Source: Acidobacteriota bacterium
Lineage (GTDB): Bacteria > Acidobacteriota > Terriglobia > Terriglobales > Acidobacteriaceae
DNA length: 36,561 bases
Assembly: GCA_021793405.1 (NCBI GenBank)
Contig: JAJYSV010000041.1
Coordinates: 1 to 36,561 of the forward strand
Reading direction: 5' to 3'
Position 1 is the first letter of the stretch. Every line of letters starts with the position of its first letter. Positions 7,104 through 15,605 of the stretch are shown piece after piece. Both the position numbers and the translations under genes were made by a program. The notes beneath the pieces were generated by a model, which did no database searches, was not told the origin of the DNA, and saw only the letters and a list, made by a program, of their open reading frames with translations.

Positions 7104-9215
7104 ATGCCGAAAGCAATGAAATTCGCGGAAAAGACGGTCACGCTGGCCGCGCAAGGTGCGTGGGTTGTATTTGAGAAGCTCAACAGCATTCGACCCAATG
7201 CGTCGTTTACACCTAAGTGGTCCGACAAGCCGCTGCTGAAGTCGTATGAGAAAGAAAAGCCGCCGTTGGGTTGGCCACGCAGCACGGACTCGCTGTGCCC
7301 GAAGTGCCTGCCGGAGATCCGCCAGCAGATTGTGGATGGCAAGCTGCCACACGAGATTCTGTTGAACGAAAAAGTCGGCGAGATCAAGGCGCAGATCATC
7401 GAGCGCGACGGCAAGATTCTGATGGTGAAGGACTGCCCGAAGCATGGCCACTTTGAAGATGTGATGTCGATCGATCCGGCATTCTTCAAGCATCTGGAAG
7501 AGACGTTTCCGGGCCGCGACATTCGCGCGCACAACGATGAGAAATTGCATCACCACGGGACCTCGACGATTACGCATGGCCGCGGCTCGGTGCTGACGAT
7601 CGACCTGACCAACCGGTGCAACATGATGTGCGATCCGTGCTTCATGGACGCCAATCAGGTTGGCTTTGTGCATGAGCTGACATGGGACGAAATCAAGACC
7701 ATGCTGGACAATGCGATTTCGATCAAGCCGCGCCGCCAGATGTCGGTACAGTTCTCCGGCGGGGAGCCGACGCTGTCGCCTTACTTCCTGGATGCTGTCG
7801 CGTATGCCCGCAAGGTGGGATACAACTCCGTGCAGGCAGCGACCAATGGGATTGAATTTGCGAAGAGCAAGGAATTCTGCCGGGCCGCCGCGGAGGCAGG
7901 TCTGCGCTATGCGTACCTGCAGTTTGACGGCATCGGCAACGCGGCCAATTCGCATCGCAAGGTCGGCAACCTGTTCGACGTGAAGTTGCAGGCCATCCAC
8001 AACCTGCATGAAGCGGGCGTCGACATCGTTCCAGTGACGACCATCATCAACGGGATTAACAATGAGCAGGTCGGTCATATTATCGAGTTCGCGCTCAACA
8101 ACCCGAAGACCATCAACTTTCTGAGCTTCCAGCCGGTGTCGTTTACGGGCCGCGATGAAGCCATCAGCGATGAGCGCCGCATCGCCCAGCGTTACACGCT
8201 GAGCCACATGGCGCACGACATCAAAAACCAGACCGGATTGGGCGAGCCGACCCGCGACTGGTTCCCCATCAGCTTTATGAGCACGTTCTCCGACTGGGCC
8301 GATCTGGTGCATGGACCGACCCGCGACTGGGGCCAGCTATCGTGCGGGTGCCATCCGAATTGCGGTATAGGCATGGCATTGATGATCGACAAGGAAACCA
8401 AGGAAGCGGTTCCGGTGACGGCGTTCCTGAATGCCGACCGTCTGGCGAAGGACGTTGCCAAGATCAACGACGCGTCGCGCGGCAAGTTTCTGTCAATCTT
8501 CGGCGTCTCGCTGGCGCTGCTGCGGAACTACGATCCGACGAAGTCGCCGACTCATTTCCGCATTCTGGATCTGTTGAAGAAGTTTGATAAATGTTTCGGC
8601 GCCACCGGGAAAAATTACGGCAAGGTAACGGGCGACCGCACCATGGAAGACATCAAAATGCGCCGCGCCGATCGCTGGAACTTCCTGTTCATCGCGGGCA
8701 TGTGGTTCCAGGATTTGTTCAACTACGATTTCCGCCGGACCGAGCAGTGCATCATTCCGTACGCGACGCAGGAAGGTGAAATCAGCTTCTGCGCGTACAA
8801 CACGGGCGTGGGCTGGCGCAACATTATTGAGAAGATGCACATGACGGCGACGCTGACCAAGTGGTATGAGGAGCATGGCCGGCATGAGATTTTCGCGGGC
8901 GGCCGCAAGGTGGGCATGCTCGACACGGAGAACACCCTGGTGTTGAACGATGATCACGTGCATGCGGCAGCCAATGACACGCTGGACAAGCTGGGAATTG
9001 CCAAAAACTCGCGCGAGGAGAAGATTCGCGCCCGCGAAGGCAAGATGAAGCAGGACGCCGAGAATGCCCAGATGGCGCGGCTCTATCGCGAGCATGTTCT
9101 GGGAGAAAAGCCGAAGGAGAACTTCATCGGCATCGACTCCCTGATCGCATCCGCTCCTAAGACAACGCCGGCGACGAAAGAAGAGAAGGCCGAAGAAACG
9201 GTGATGGGCGACTAA
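7104..9215 (+). CDS. Radical SAM enzyme, tetraether lipid synthase (Tes/MJ0619)-like
   Basis: This protein has 703 residues. The N-terminal metal-site region has CPKC (65-68) and CPKH (111-114), as in the rubredoxin-like site of Tes. The radical SAM core carries RCNMMCDPC (Cys172, 176, 179; CX3CX2C), SGGEP (218-222), YLQFDG (271-276) and FQPVSFTGR (342-350). Auxiliary-cluster cysteines follow at 414, 416 and 420 and in the QCIIPYAT and SFCAYN boxes (549, 563). The order and spacing match archaeal Tes, which joins lipid tails by C-C coupling to make membrane-spanning tetraethers. A Lys/Glu-rich tail (about 640-703) looks lineage-specific. In acidobacteria the parallel product would be iso-diabolic acid or branched tetraether lipids; that substrate is inferred, not shown. 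The start has AGGAG about ten bases upstream. It is alone in its unit and ends at a strong terminator. Confidence 0.85.
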   Translation: MPKAMKFAEKTVTLAAQGAWVVFEKLNSIRPNASFTPKWSDKPLLKSYEKEKPPLGWPRSTDSLCPKCLPEIRQQIVDGKLPHEILLNEKVGEIKAQIIERDGKILMVKDCPKHGHFEDVMSIDPAFFKHLEETFPGRDIRAHNDEKLHHHGTSTITHGRGSVLTIDLTNRCNMMCDPCFMDANQVGFVHELTWDEIKTMLDNAISIKPRRQMSVQFSGGEPTLSPYFLDAVAYARKVGYNSVQAATNGIEFAKSKEFCRAAAEAGLRYAYLQFDGIGNAANSHRKVGNLFDVKLQAIHNLHEAGVDIVPVTTIINGINNEQVGHIIEFALNNPKTINFLSFQPVSFTGRDEAISDERRIAQRYTLSHMAHDIKNQTGLGEPTRDWFPISFMSTFSDWADLVHGPTRDWGQLSCGCHPNCGIGMALMIDKETKEAVPVTAFLNADRLAKDVAKINDASRGKFLSIFGVSLALLRNYDPTKSPTHFRILDLLKKFDKCFGATGKNYGKVTGDRTMEDIKMRRADRWNFLFIAGMWFQDLFNYDFRRTEQCIIPYATQEGEISFCAYNTGVGWRNIIEKMHMTATLTKWYEEHGRHEIFAGGRKVGMLDTENTLVLNDDHVHAAANDTLDKLGIAKNSREEKIRAREGKMKQDAENAQMARLYREHVLGEKPKENFIGIDSLIASAPKTTPATKEEKAEETVMGD

Positions 9216-9238
9216 TCTTCAATCTGGTCTCGATTACA

Positions 9239-9278
9239 AACAGCAAAACCGTCCGATCAGGACGGTTTTGCTGTTTTT
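9239..9278 (+). terminator. Intrinsic terminator after the Tes-like gene
   Basis: A perfect 14-bp stem (9241-9254 with 9260-9273) and a 5-base loop are followed by five Ts; two A bases before the stem extend the pairing. This is a textbook Rho-independent terminator 25 bases past the stop codon. Confidence 0.92.
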
Positions 9279-9400
9279 GCGCGGGGGTTCCAGGTTACGT
9301 GGGATGGCTTCTGCCTAAGTGACCTATGAGCACTTCCGCAGGTCACCAACGATTCACACTCGCCACGATCGACTGCGATACAAATCCGATCCTTGCCCAT

Positions 9401-9406
9401 TAGAAT
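9401..9406 (+). promoter_or_regulatory. -10-like box of mutY
   Basis: TAGAAT lies seven bases before the ATG at 9414 with no Shine-Dalgarno between, so transcription would begin at or next to the start codon. No good -35 is visible. Confidence 0.5.
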
Positions 9407-9413
9407 CGACGCT

Positions 9414-10514
9414 ATGGAGAATGCGGTCCTGACCGAGCAGGGCAGGGAAACCTTCCGGGTGCTTTTACTCTCGTGGTACCAACTGAATGCGCGGGATTTG
9501 CCGTGGCGTCGCACGCGCGATCCGTATCGCATCTGGGTTTCCGAAGTGATGCTGCAACAGACGCGAGCCGCCGCGGTCGTCGCCCGCTACACGCAATTTA
9601 TCGAACGATTCCCATCCATCGTGGCGCTGGCGCTGGCGCGGGAAGAGGAAGTCGTGGCGTTGTGGAGCGGGCTGGGATACTATCGCCGGGCACGGATGCT
9701 GCATAGCGCCGCGCAATTGCTGATGAAGGAGCATGGCGGCTCTCTGCCGAAGTCGTCACTGGAATTGAGACGCCTGCCGGGGGTGGGAGACTATACGGCG
9801 GCAGCCATTGCCAGCATTGCCCGCGGTGAGGCGGTCGCGGTGATAGATGGCAACGTGGAGCGCGTGTTGATGCGCGTGCTGGGAAAGGGCGCCGGTTCCC
9901 GCGGAGCATCTGCGGCGCGATTGAAAGAAGTTGCCAGCTGGTTGCTGGCTCCAAAGGCGCCGGGAACATTCAATCAAGCGATGATGGAGCTGGGAGCGAC
10001 GGTTTGCCTGCCGCATGGTCCGCTCTGCGGAAGCTGTCCGGTGCGGGAGTTTTGCCGGACGCAGGGAGAACATCCCGTGCGGCCACGCAAGCAAATGATC
10101 AGCGTGAAAAGTCATTATGCGCTAGTGAAGAAGGCGGCGGGCAGGCATGTGGAGGTGCTGCTGGTGCAGCGGCCGCCGAATGCCTCGCAGATGCCGGGAA
10201 TGTGGGAGCTGCCGACGCTTGGCGACCACGACCTGATTGAGTCAAAGGTGAGCGAACCTGCGCTGCGAATTCGGCACTCCATCACTAATAAGAATTTCTA
10301 TGTACAGGTTTTCCCGCTGGAAGTGGAAACGTTCAGCAGGCTGGCCTCCGCGAGCGATTCCGAAAAACAAGACTGGGTCGCAGCCAGCAACCTGCCAGAA
10401 ATTCCCCTGACTGGGCTGGCAAGAAAGATTCTGATGCGACTGGATGTACTTGCGAAGCCGAGGCAGGTACGCCAGGGGAAAGCGCTCCCAGGGGCGGATG
10501 ATGAATTTCTGTGA
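9414..10514 (+). CDS. mutY: A/G-specific adenine glycosylase MutY
   Basis: This base-excision repair enzyme of 366 residues removes adenine mispaired with 8-oxoguanine. The N-terminal glycosylase domain has LPWR, SEVMLQQT with the catalytic Glu44, the helix-hairpin-helix LPGVGDYTAAAI (121-132) and the catalytic Asp145 in IDGNVERV. The [4Fe-4S] loop is classic, Cys198-X6-Cys205-X2-Cys208-X5-Cys214. The C-terminal NUDIX-like domain (about 230-355), with GMWELPTL, recognises 8-oxoG. Length and order are as usual for the family. The ATG at 9414 follows a TAGAAT box by seven bases and has no ribosome site, suggesting a leaderless transcript; an in-frame TTG at 9393 would add seven residues but lies upstream of that box. 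Confidence 0.95.
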   Translation: MENAVLTEQGRETFRVLLLSWYQLNARDLPWRRTRDPYRIWVSEVMLQQTRAAAVVARYTQFIERFPSIVALALAREEEVVALWSGLGYYRRARMLHSAAQLLMKEHGGSLPKSSLELRRLPGVGDYTAAAIASIARGEAVAVIDGNVERVLMRVLGKGAGSRGASAARLKEVASWLLAPKAPGTFNQAMMELGATVCLPHGPLCGSCPVREFCRTQGEHPVRPRKQMISVKSHYALVKKAAGRHVEVLLVQRPPNASQMPGMWELPTLGDHDLIESKVSEPALRIRHSITNKNFYVQVFPLEVETFSRLASASDSEKQDWVAASNLPEIPLTGLARKILMRLDVLAKPRQVRQGKALPGADDEFL

Positions 10515-10600
10515 CCTTACGAACCATATAGGCCGAAATACATGCTCCATTGGCGGCGCAGGGGGTAAGCTGGAGGGTCGCGATGTGGGGAGGACTGGCC

Positions 10601-11176
10601 ATGCGATGTTTCGGCCTAACGCGATTGCCGGGCACCAGAATCGCTCTCGGATTTCTGTTTGCGGTGACGATGTGCCCGCAGATATGGCCGCAGCAAAGCT
10701 CCAGGCCCATGCTGCACAGCCGTTCCCAGCAGGAGCCGGATGAGACCATCCCGGCTGGCCCCAGTTCCCAGGAGCCGGTGGGTCAGCCGTCCACGCTGCC
10801 CGATGATGTGTGGGGCACGTATGAGTTCGATCACAGCAGCGATTCCATTGAAATCGACCTGAACAGGAACAAGATAAGCGGATATATTACGCGGCTGGGC
10901 GACGCGGAAACAGACAGCAACACGCCGCTCACTTTTTTCTTCGACGAGTCAGGCTTGGACGGCGCCGAGATCAGTTTCCAGACGCGCGTGGTCCACGGCG
11001 TCTGGTACTCCTTTCGCGGAACGATCGTGCGGGGCGATGGAAAAACCCGGGCCGATGAAGGCTACTATATGCTGCACGGAGTGCTTGCGCTGCATCATCC
11101 GCAGAGCGGTCGCGACAAGTCCGCGGACGAGACGATTGAGAGCCGCAACGTGAATTTCAAGTCGGTGCCGCAATAG
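10601..11176 (+). CDS. Small exported protein of unknown function
   Basis: This protein has 191 residues and is not recognised. An N-terminal signal (RIALGFLFAVTM) is followed by a Gln/Ser/Pro-rich spacer (about 30-65) and a compact beta-rich domain (about 68-190). The domain begins DDVWGTYEFDHSSDSIEIDL and contains a GVWYSFRGTIVRGDG strand pair, which suggests a lipocalin-like or sandwich fold; this is only an impression. ATG 10601 has GGGGAGGA seven bases upstream. ATG 10583 with GGAGGG is nearly as good, but a TAAGCT box at 10566 would put the transcript start near 10578 and favours 10601. It sits between mutY and serS with no obvious link to either. Confidence 0.7.
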   Translation: MRCFGLTRLPGTRIALGFLFAVTMCPQIWPQQSSRPMLHSRSQQEPDETIPAGPSSQEPVGQPSTLPDDVWGTYEFDHSSDSIEIDLNRNKISGYITRLGDAETDSNTPLTFFFDESGLDGAEISFQTRVVHGVWYSFRGTIVRGDGKTRADEGYYMLHGVLALHHPQSGRDKSADETIESRNVNFKSVPQ

Positions 11177-11213
11177 GGACGACTTTTAGTCGGGATGCGA
11201 GCGGGTATCTTGA

Positions 11214-11323
11214 CCCCACTCTAGCCGCAAAGGACGCGGCTAGAGTGGGGCACCGTGCGACGGACGGGCGCCGACGGCATATTCGTCCGCTCAAACTCCC
11301 ACATCTCAAGGCGAGATATGGGG
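11214..11323. repeat. Pair of REP-like hairpins, second copy
   Basis: The first hairpin (11214-11250) has a perfect 15-bp stem built on CCCCACTCTAGCCGC with a 7-base loop. The second (11298-11323) has arms CCCACATCTC and GAGATATGGG with one mismatch. Both end in GGGGCAC. The arrangement and spacing copy those at 130-235. Confidence 0.8.
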
Positions 11324-11360
11324 CACCCAGGTTTTGTTGGCGCCATTCTTTGGGGCAGGC

Positions 11361-11388
11361 TTGGGCGGCCGGTGAGTCCCTGTAAAAT
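11361..11388 (+). promoter_or_regulatory. serS promoter
   Basis: TTGGGC (11361-11366) and TAAAAT (11383-11388) are separated by 16 bases. The -10 ends eight bases before the serS ATG, so the mRNA would start at or beside the start codon. There is no Shine-Dalgarno. Confidence 0.65.
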
Positions 11389-11396
11389 ACATTCTT

Positions 11397-12686
11397 ATGC
11401 TTGATTTGGGATTTGTGCGGGCGAATTTGGCCCAGGTGAAGGAAAGCCTTGCACGGCGCGGAGCGGATGTTGCCACGTTGCTGGATGGCTTTGAGGAACT
11501 GGACCGGGGACGGCGGGCGGCGATTACGCAGTCGGAGTCGTTGAAGGCGGAGAGGAACCAGATTTCCGCGGATGTCGCCAAGCGCAAGCAAAAGGGCGAG
11601 GACGCGACGGAGCTGATGGATCAGACGCGGGCGCTCAAGGATGAGATCGAGCGCTGCGCAGCGACAGTTGCCGACGCGGAACAGAAAATGCAGGCGGTGT
11701 TGCAGCAGACGCCGAATCTGCCCGCGGACAGCGTGCCGGATGGAAATTCCGCCGAGGACAATGTTGAAGTTCGCCGATGGGGCACGCCGCGGACGTTTGA
11801 TTTTGCGCCCAAGCCGCATTGGGAACTGGGCGAGCAATTAGGCATTCTGAATTTTGAACAGGCGGCGAAGATTTCCGGCGCTCGTTTTGCCGTGTACTGG
11901 GATGCAGGGGCGCGGTTGGAGCGGGCGCTGGCGAATTTCATGCTCGACTTACATACTGGCACGCATGGGTATCGGGAGGTGCTGCCGCCGTACATGGTGA
12001 ACGGTAAGTCACTTTTTGGAACCGGACAGCTACCCAAGTTTGAAGAAGACTTGTTTCACTGCGAAGGCAGCGATCATTGGATGATTCCGACGGCGGAGGT
12101 GCCGCTGACGAATTTGTTTCGCGATGACATTCTGGAGGAGAAGCGACTGCCGATTTCGGTGACGGCGTATACACCCTGTTTTCGTGCCGAGGCGGGCGCG
12201 TATGGGAAGGATGTACGCGGATTGATCCGGCAGCATCAATTTCAGAAGGTGGAATTGGTGAAGTTTGTCGCGCCGGATCAATCGTATGCAGAGCATGAGA
12301 GGCTGACGGCGCATGCGGAGGCGGTGCTACAGGCGCTGGAACTGCCGTATCGCGTGATGAATTTATGCGCCGGGGATCTGGGATTTTCCGCAGCGAAAAC
12401 ATATGACCTGGAGGTGTGGTTGCCGGGGCAAAATTTATATCGGGAGATTTCTTCCTGCTCGAATTTTGAGGCGTTCCAGGCGAGGCGGGCGAACATCCGC
12501 TATCGCCCGCAGGGACAGAAGAAGACGGAGTTCTTGCACACTCTGAATGGCAGCGGGCTGGCGGTGGGCCGAACGTGGCTGGCGGTGATGGAGAATTACC
12601 AGCAGGCGGATGGCAGCGTGGCGATTCCGGCGGCGTTGCAGCCTTATATGGGCGGGCTGACGGCGATACGACCTGGGTCGAGTTGA
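11397..12686 (+). CDS. serS: Seryl-tRNA synthetase
   Basis: This is a cytoplasmic class II synthetase of 429 residues that charges tRNA-Ser (and tRNA-Sec where present). The N-terminal antiparallel coiled-coil arm (about 25-105) is rich in Lys, Glu and Arg. Motif 2 is FRAEAG (from 262, Arg263) followed by [13 protein letters not shown]. Motif 3 is [15 protein letters not shown] with Arg392. TAEVPLTN and [13 protein letters not shown] are also standard. Length and order are those of bacterial SerRS. The ATG lies eight bases after TAAAAT, a leaderless arrangement. It is preceded by hairpin repeats and followed by another repeat cluster, so it is probably a single-gene unit. Confidence 0.97.
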   Translation: MLDLGFVRANLAQVKESLARRGADVATLLDGFEELDRGRRAAITQSESLKAERNQISADVAKRKQKGEDATELMDQTRALKDEIERCAATVADAEQKMQAVLQQTPNLPADSVPDGNSAEDNVEVRRWGTPRTFDFAPKPHWELGEQLGILNFEQAAKISGARFAVYWDAGARLERALANFMLDLHTGTHGYREVLPPYMVNGKSLFGTGQLPKFEEDLFHCEGSDHWMIPTAEVPLTNLFRDDILEEKRLPISVTAYTPCFRAEAGAYGKDVRGLIRQHQFQKVELVKFVAPDQSYAEHERLTAHAEAVLQALELPYRVMNLCAGDLGFSAAKTYDLEVWLPGQNLYREISSCSNFEAFQARRANIRYRPQGQKKTEFLHTLNGSGLAVGRTWLAVMENYQQADGSVAIPAALQPYMGGLTAIRPGSS

Positions 12687-12724
12687 ATGCATTTTCACCG
12701 TTACTGCAATGCGAGCATCGTGCT

Positions 12725-12870
12725 ATCCCACCCTAGTCGCTCAGTCACCCCAGCGGGCACAAATCGCCCGCTGGGGACCCCGACACGCGGCGACGATGGG
12801 GCACCCCGGCGATTCGTGGTCCGAGCATCCTGCAATCCCACATCTCAGAAGCGAGATGTGGGGCACCCAG
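12725..12870. repeat. Composite dispersed repeat cluster
   Basis: A worn CCCACCCTAGTCGC...GCGACGATGGGG hairpin is interrupted by a second one (12749-12776, arms around CCCCAGCGGGC and GCCCGCTGGGG), and is followed by a third (12837-12862, arms CCCACATCTC and GAGATGTGGG) with the GGGGCACCCAGG tail. One hairpin inside another suggests insertion or stepwise growth of the family. There is no gene in this gap of about 290 bases. Confidence 0.7.
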
Positions 12871-12979
12871 GTCAAGGCGAAATGCACAAATTCTTCGCTC
12901 TGGATGACAGTTCAATGGTGCATGGCACTACTGCAACTAGAGCTCCAGGATATTGAGCGACTGTATCGAGAGGCAACCA

Positions 12980-13345
12980 ATGAAGCGAATCCTTCGCAAT
13001 TACATTTTCTGGACGTATCAGCGGGGCAGCGCGCACTATGACGTGATGGTGACGCTGATTCTGCTGTTCATTTTTGTCGCGCCGCGTTTCATCGATTTTC
13101 ACGACCGGCCGATCGAGCGAACGCTGCCGCCGAGCCAGGTGCTGGTGAAAAGCGATGGCCACAACGGCCTGATGTACCAGATCGATGTGACAACGCTGTC
13201 GTCATTTAAAAATGCGGGTGACTTGAAAAGTGAATTTCTGGCAGCCGTCGGACCCATTTCCGGGGATGTGACGATCGATCGCTATGAGCCGGTGCGGGCC
13301 GCCGACGGCAAGATCATTGCATACCGTGTGTGGGCGCACCGATAG
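12980..13345 (+). CDS. Small single-pass membrane protein
   Basis: This 121-residue protein is unrecognised. A basic N-terminus (MKRILRNYIFWTYQRGSAHYD) is followed by one membrane helix, about VMVTLILLFIFVAPRFI (22-38), then a soluble domain of about 80 residues, likely periplasmic, with a beta/alpha/beta feel. The start at 12980 has GAGAGG six bases upstream; a TTG at 12953 is in frame but lacks one. Its stop is nine bases before the LolA-like gene, so the two form an operon and may work together at the inner membrane. Confidence 0.75.
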   Translation: MKRILRNYIFWTYQRGSAHYDVMVTLILLFIFVAPRFIDFHDRPIERTLPPSQVLVKSDGHNGLMYQIDVTTLSSFKNAGDLKSEFLAAVGPISGDVTIDRYEPVRAADGKIIAYRVWAHR

Positions 13346-13353
13346 GAGAGGGA

Positions 13354-14091
13354 ATGATGAGGAAAAGAGTTGCGGGATGGGGTCATGGAGTTGTGAAGAT
13401 TTTTGGAGTTGCCGCAGCGATTTTTCTTTGTGCGGGGATGGGTTGGGCGCAGGCTCCGGCCGCGAACGGGGATTTGAATCATGTACTGGCGGAGATGGAT
13501 GCATCGGCGGCGAAGTTCCGTTCGGCACAAGCGAATTTCCAATGGGACCAGTATGAGATGGTGGTCCAGAGCACGGATACGCAGACGGGCGTGATTTATT
13601 TCGAGGGCTCGGGCGACCGTGCACGCGTGGCGCTGGATATTGAGAAGGCGGACGGTCAGCCTGCGAAGAAAACCGTCGTCTACAGCGGCGGAGTGTTGCA
13701 GTTTTATCAGCCTCAGATCGATCAGATGACCGTATTTCACGCGCGTGAAAAGCAGGCGCAGTATGAGAGCTATTTGACGCTTGGTTTTGGCGGCAGCGGC
13801 AGCGACCTGAAGAAAAGCTGGGACATCACCTATCAGGGTATGGAGACGATCGACGGAGTGCAGACGGCGAAGCTCGACCTGGTGAGCAAAGATGCCAGCG
13901 TGCGCGCGAATTTTTCGCATGTGACCATCTGGATCGATCCGACCCGCGCCGTTTCGCTGAAGCAGATTCTGTATGAGCCTTCCGGCGATACGCGGACTTC
14001 TTATTTCCGCAATATTCAATACAATAAGAAAATTTCATCTTCGGTGTTCAAGATCAAGACGGACTCGAAGACACAGGTGGTGCAGAAGTAG
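13354..14091 (+). CDS. LolA-like outer-membrane lipoprotein carrier family protein
   Basis: This protein has 245 residues. A signal peptide (about 1-32, ending AGMGWAQ) is followed by a LolA-type fold. It has an N-terminal helix (LNHVLAEMDASAAKFRSAQA), repeated antiparallel strands with the GVIYFEGSGDRARVAL pattern, a YSGGVLQFYQPQIDQ segment, and late strands VTIWIDPTRAVSLKQI and SSSVFKI. LolA relatives carry lipoproteins or other lipids across the periplasm. This one is longer than classical LolA and there is no lolB nearby, so the cargo is open. AGGAGAGGG precedes the start. It is the second gene of an operon with the membrane protein at 12980. Confidence 0.72.
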   Translation: MMRKRVAGWGHGVVKIFGVAAAIFLCAGMGWAQAPAANGDLNHVLAEMDASAAKFRSAQANFQWDQYEMVVQSTDTQTGVIYFEGSGDRARVALDIEKADGQPAKKTVVYSGGVLQFYQPQIDQMTVFHAREKQAQYESYLTLGFGGSGSDLKKSWDITYQGMETIDGVQTAKLDLVSKDASVRANFSHVTIWIDPTRAVSLKQILYEPSGDTRTSYFRNIQYNKKISSSVFKIKTDSKTQVVQK

Positions 14092-14114
14092 TCTGTGGCC
14101 TGATTTCGCTTCAT

Positions 14115-14158
14115 CCCACCCTAGCCACAAACAACGCGGCTAGGATGGACACCCGGGG
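14115..14158. repeat. REP-like hairpin overlapping a gene end
   Basis: Arms CCACCCTAGCC and GGCTAGGATGG are followed by a GACACCCGGGG tail. This member lies between convergent genes and overlaps the 3' end of the minus-strand glycosyltransferase, whose stop codon is inside the left arm. Confidence 0.75.
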
Positions 14159-15512
14159 AATGAATCTTAGGGGTGCGCACGGTGAGGGCTGCAGCGGCGA
14201 GAATGAAAATCATGGGAAAGCATTCGAGGGTGTAGCGCGACTCGGGAGTTTCCACGGTGAGCAGCAACAGGCAGCGAACGACAGCGTAGGCCACCATGAC
14301 GGCAGCGAAGGGAACGCGCTTTTTGAGTCCCCATGCGGCGAGCAGCAGATAGGCAACATTGAGCGCACCGTAGGCCCAGCCAAAAATTGTCTCCGCGGGA
14401 TGGCGCCGATACTGCCACCAGCGCAACTCAATCCATAGCTGTTCAGTGCGGGGCCGCAGCCACATGTCTCCCAGGCGCATCAGCGGCAGCAGAACGTAAA
14501 AGCGGAATGGATGACGGCGAATCCGTTGCTGCGTCAACTTTCCGAAGCGGTCGCTGATGGCCGGCGTCATGACTTCGTTCCGGTTATATTCCGCGAACAG
14601 TTGGGCTGTTTCGGCTTGCTCTGCGGGGTTGTCGAAGGCCCGCGAGGGCAACAAAGACACGTCGATGGGCGAGCCATTCACGTTCCAGGCGATTTCTGAG
14701 GTGGAGGCAAAATCACCGACCCACGATTGTAGCCAGCGCATCCAGCCGTGAGGGACATATTCATCCGGATTGTTGGCGTAGCGCGGCGCGAGAGGCTGGA
14801 ACATGTGAAAGGTGCGTTCGTTGCGGAGGGTCCAGGGAACGAACGGTACCATCGCGACCAAGGTGCATACGATGGCGAGCGTCGCGCTGCGTTGCAGGGA
14901 GACGGAGGGACGGCCATACCAGAACATCGCGGGGACTAGCACCAGGCCGAGCAGGGGACCATCTGGACGCAGCAGCGCGCTATAGCTGATGGTGAGGACG
15001 AGGGCCCAGAACCAGCGGCCAAAGTCTGGACGCTCTACATAACGCAGCAGGGAATAGAAGCCGAGCGCAATGCAAAACAGCGTGGGTGTTTCCGTGAGCG
15101 GCAGCGCGACGTAATTGGCGGTGAAGGGGCACAGGGCAGCCAGATAGAGGGCGGCGATTCCAGCTTTGCGAGAGATGGCGTGTGCGGCGAAGCCGCCGAT
15201 CAGCAGGCACGTGACCAGATCGATGACTGCCTGTACCAACAGGACTGCGTGGTAGTGGTCGATGCCGAAGAGAAAAAAACAAATCCCGAGAAAAAGAGGA
15301 TAGCCGGGAAGACGAATCAGGGTTGGATGAATTCCCTTGGTGCGGGTAAACCCGTAGATGCCGTGCCAGAACCAATTGCGGGCGATTTCGCCATACACGA
15401 GCGAGTCGCCCTCGACTACCGGATAATAGTGAATGAACCAGAGGCGCAGGAGCAGACCTGCGACGAGGGCTGCGATCACGTGCCTGGTGGCGTGGCGGAG
15501 CAGGTACAGCAT
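14121..15512 (-). CDS. ArnT/PMT-like (GT39-type) membrane glycosyltransferase
   Basis: This 463-residue integral membrane protein has about ten helices. After the first helix comes EGDSLVYGEIARNWFWHG, the first-loop acidic motif typical of GT-C enzymes that use polyprenyl-phosphate sugars. It is followed by RLPGYPLFLG, an aromatic-rich YVALPLTETPTLF segment and a periplasmic loop (about 235-345). It probably transfers a sugar to an envelope acceptor on the outer face of the inner membrane; donor and acceptor are unknown. The last 16 or so residues (after AALTVRTPK) are encoded by the hairpin repeat 14115-14158, so the natural C-terminus was probably replaced or extended. A TATGAT box lies seven bases before the ATG and there is no ribosome site. 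Confidence 0.82.
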   Translation of the reverse strand: MLYLLRHATRHVIAALVAGLLLRLWFIHYYPVVEGDSLVYGEIARNWFWHGIYGFTRTKGIHPTLIRLPGYPLFLGICFFLFGIDHYHAVLLVQAVIDLVTCLLIGGFAAHAISRKAGIAALYLAALCPFTANYVALPLTETPTLFCIALGFYSLLRYVERPDFGRWFWALVLTISYSALLRPDGPLLGLVLVPAMFWYGRPSVSLQRSATLAIVCTLVAMVPFVPWTLRNERTFHMFQPLAPRYANNPDEYVPHGWMRWLQSWVGDFASTSEIAWNVNGSPIDVSLLPSRAFDNPAEQAETAQLFAEYNRNEVMTPAISDRFGKLTQQRIRRHPFRFYVLLPLMRLGDMWLRPRTEQLWIELRWWQYRRHPAETIFGWAYGALNVAYLLLAAWGLKKRVPFAAVMVAYAVVRCLLLLTVETPESRYTLECFPMIFILAAAALTVRTPKIHSPGVHPSRVVCG

Positions 15513-15519
15513 CTAAAGA

Positions 15520-15525
15520 ATCATA
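15520..15525 (-). promoter_or_regulatory. -10-like box of the GT39-type gene
   Basis: TATGAT on the minus strand lies seven bases before the ATG at 15512. There is no Shine-Dalgarno, matching the leaderless pattern of mutY and serS. Confidence 0.5.
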
Positions 15526-15605
15526 CAAGCTGATGGGCAGCTTTTAGGGTAGTTTATAGCTGGGGGGAGCCTCCGCTACGAGAGATCGATGATTTTCCAC
15601 CCGGA

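Noticed and set aside
6822-8312. 496-codon open frame opposite the radical SAM gene
   Set aside because: It is antisense to the conserved radical SAM core, with an Arg/His/Leu-rich product typical of GC-rich shadow frames.
10441-10600. Small open frame overlapping the end of mutY
   Set aside because: It has no ribosome site, no protein-like composition, and overlaps the NUDIX-like end of mutY.
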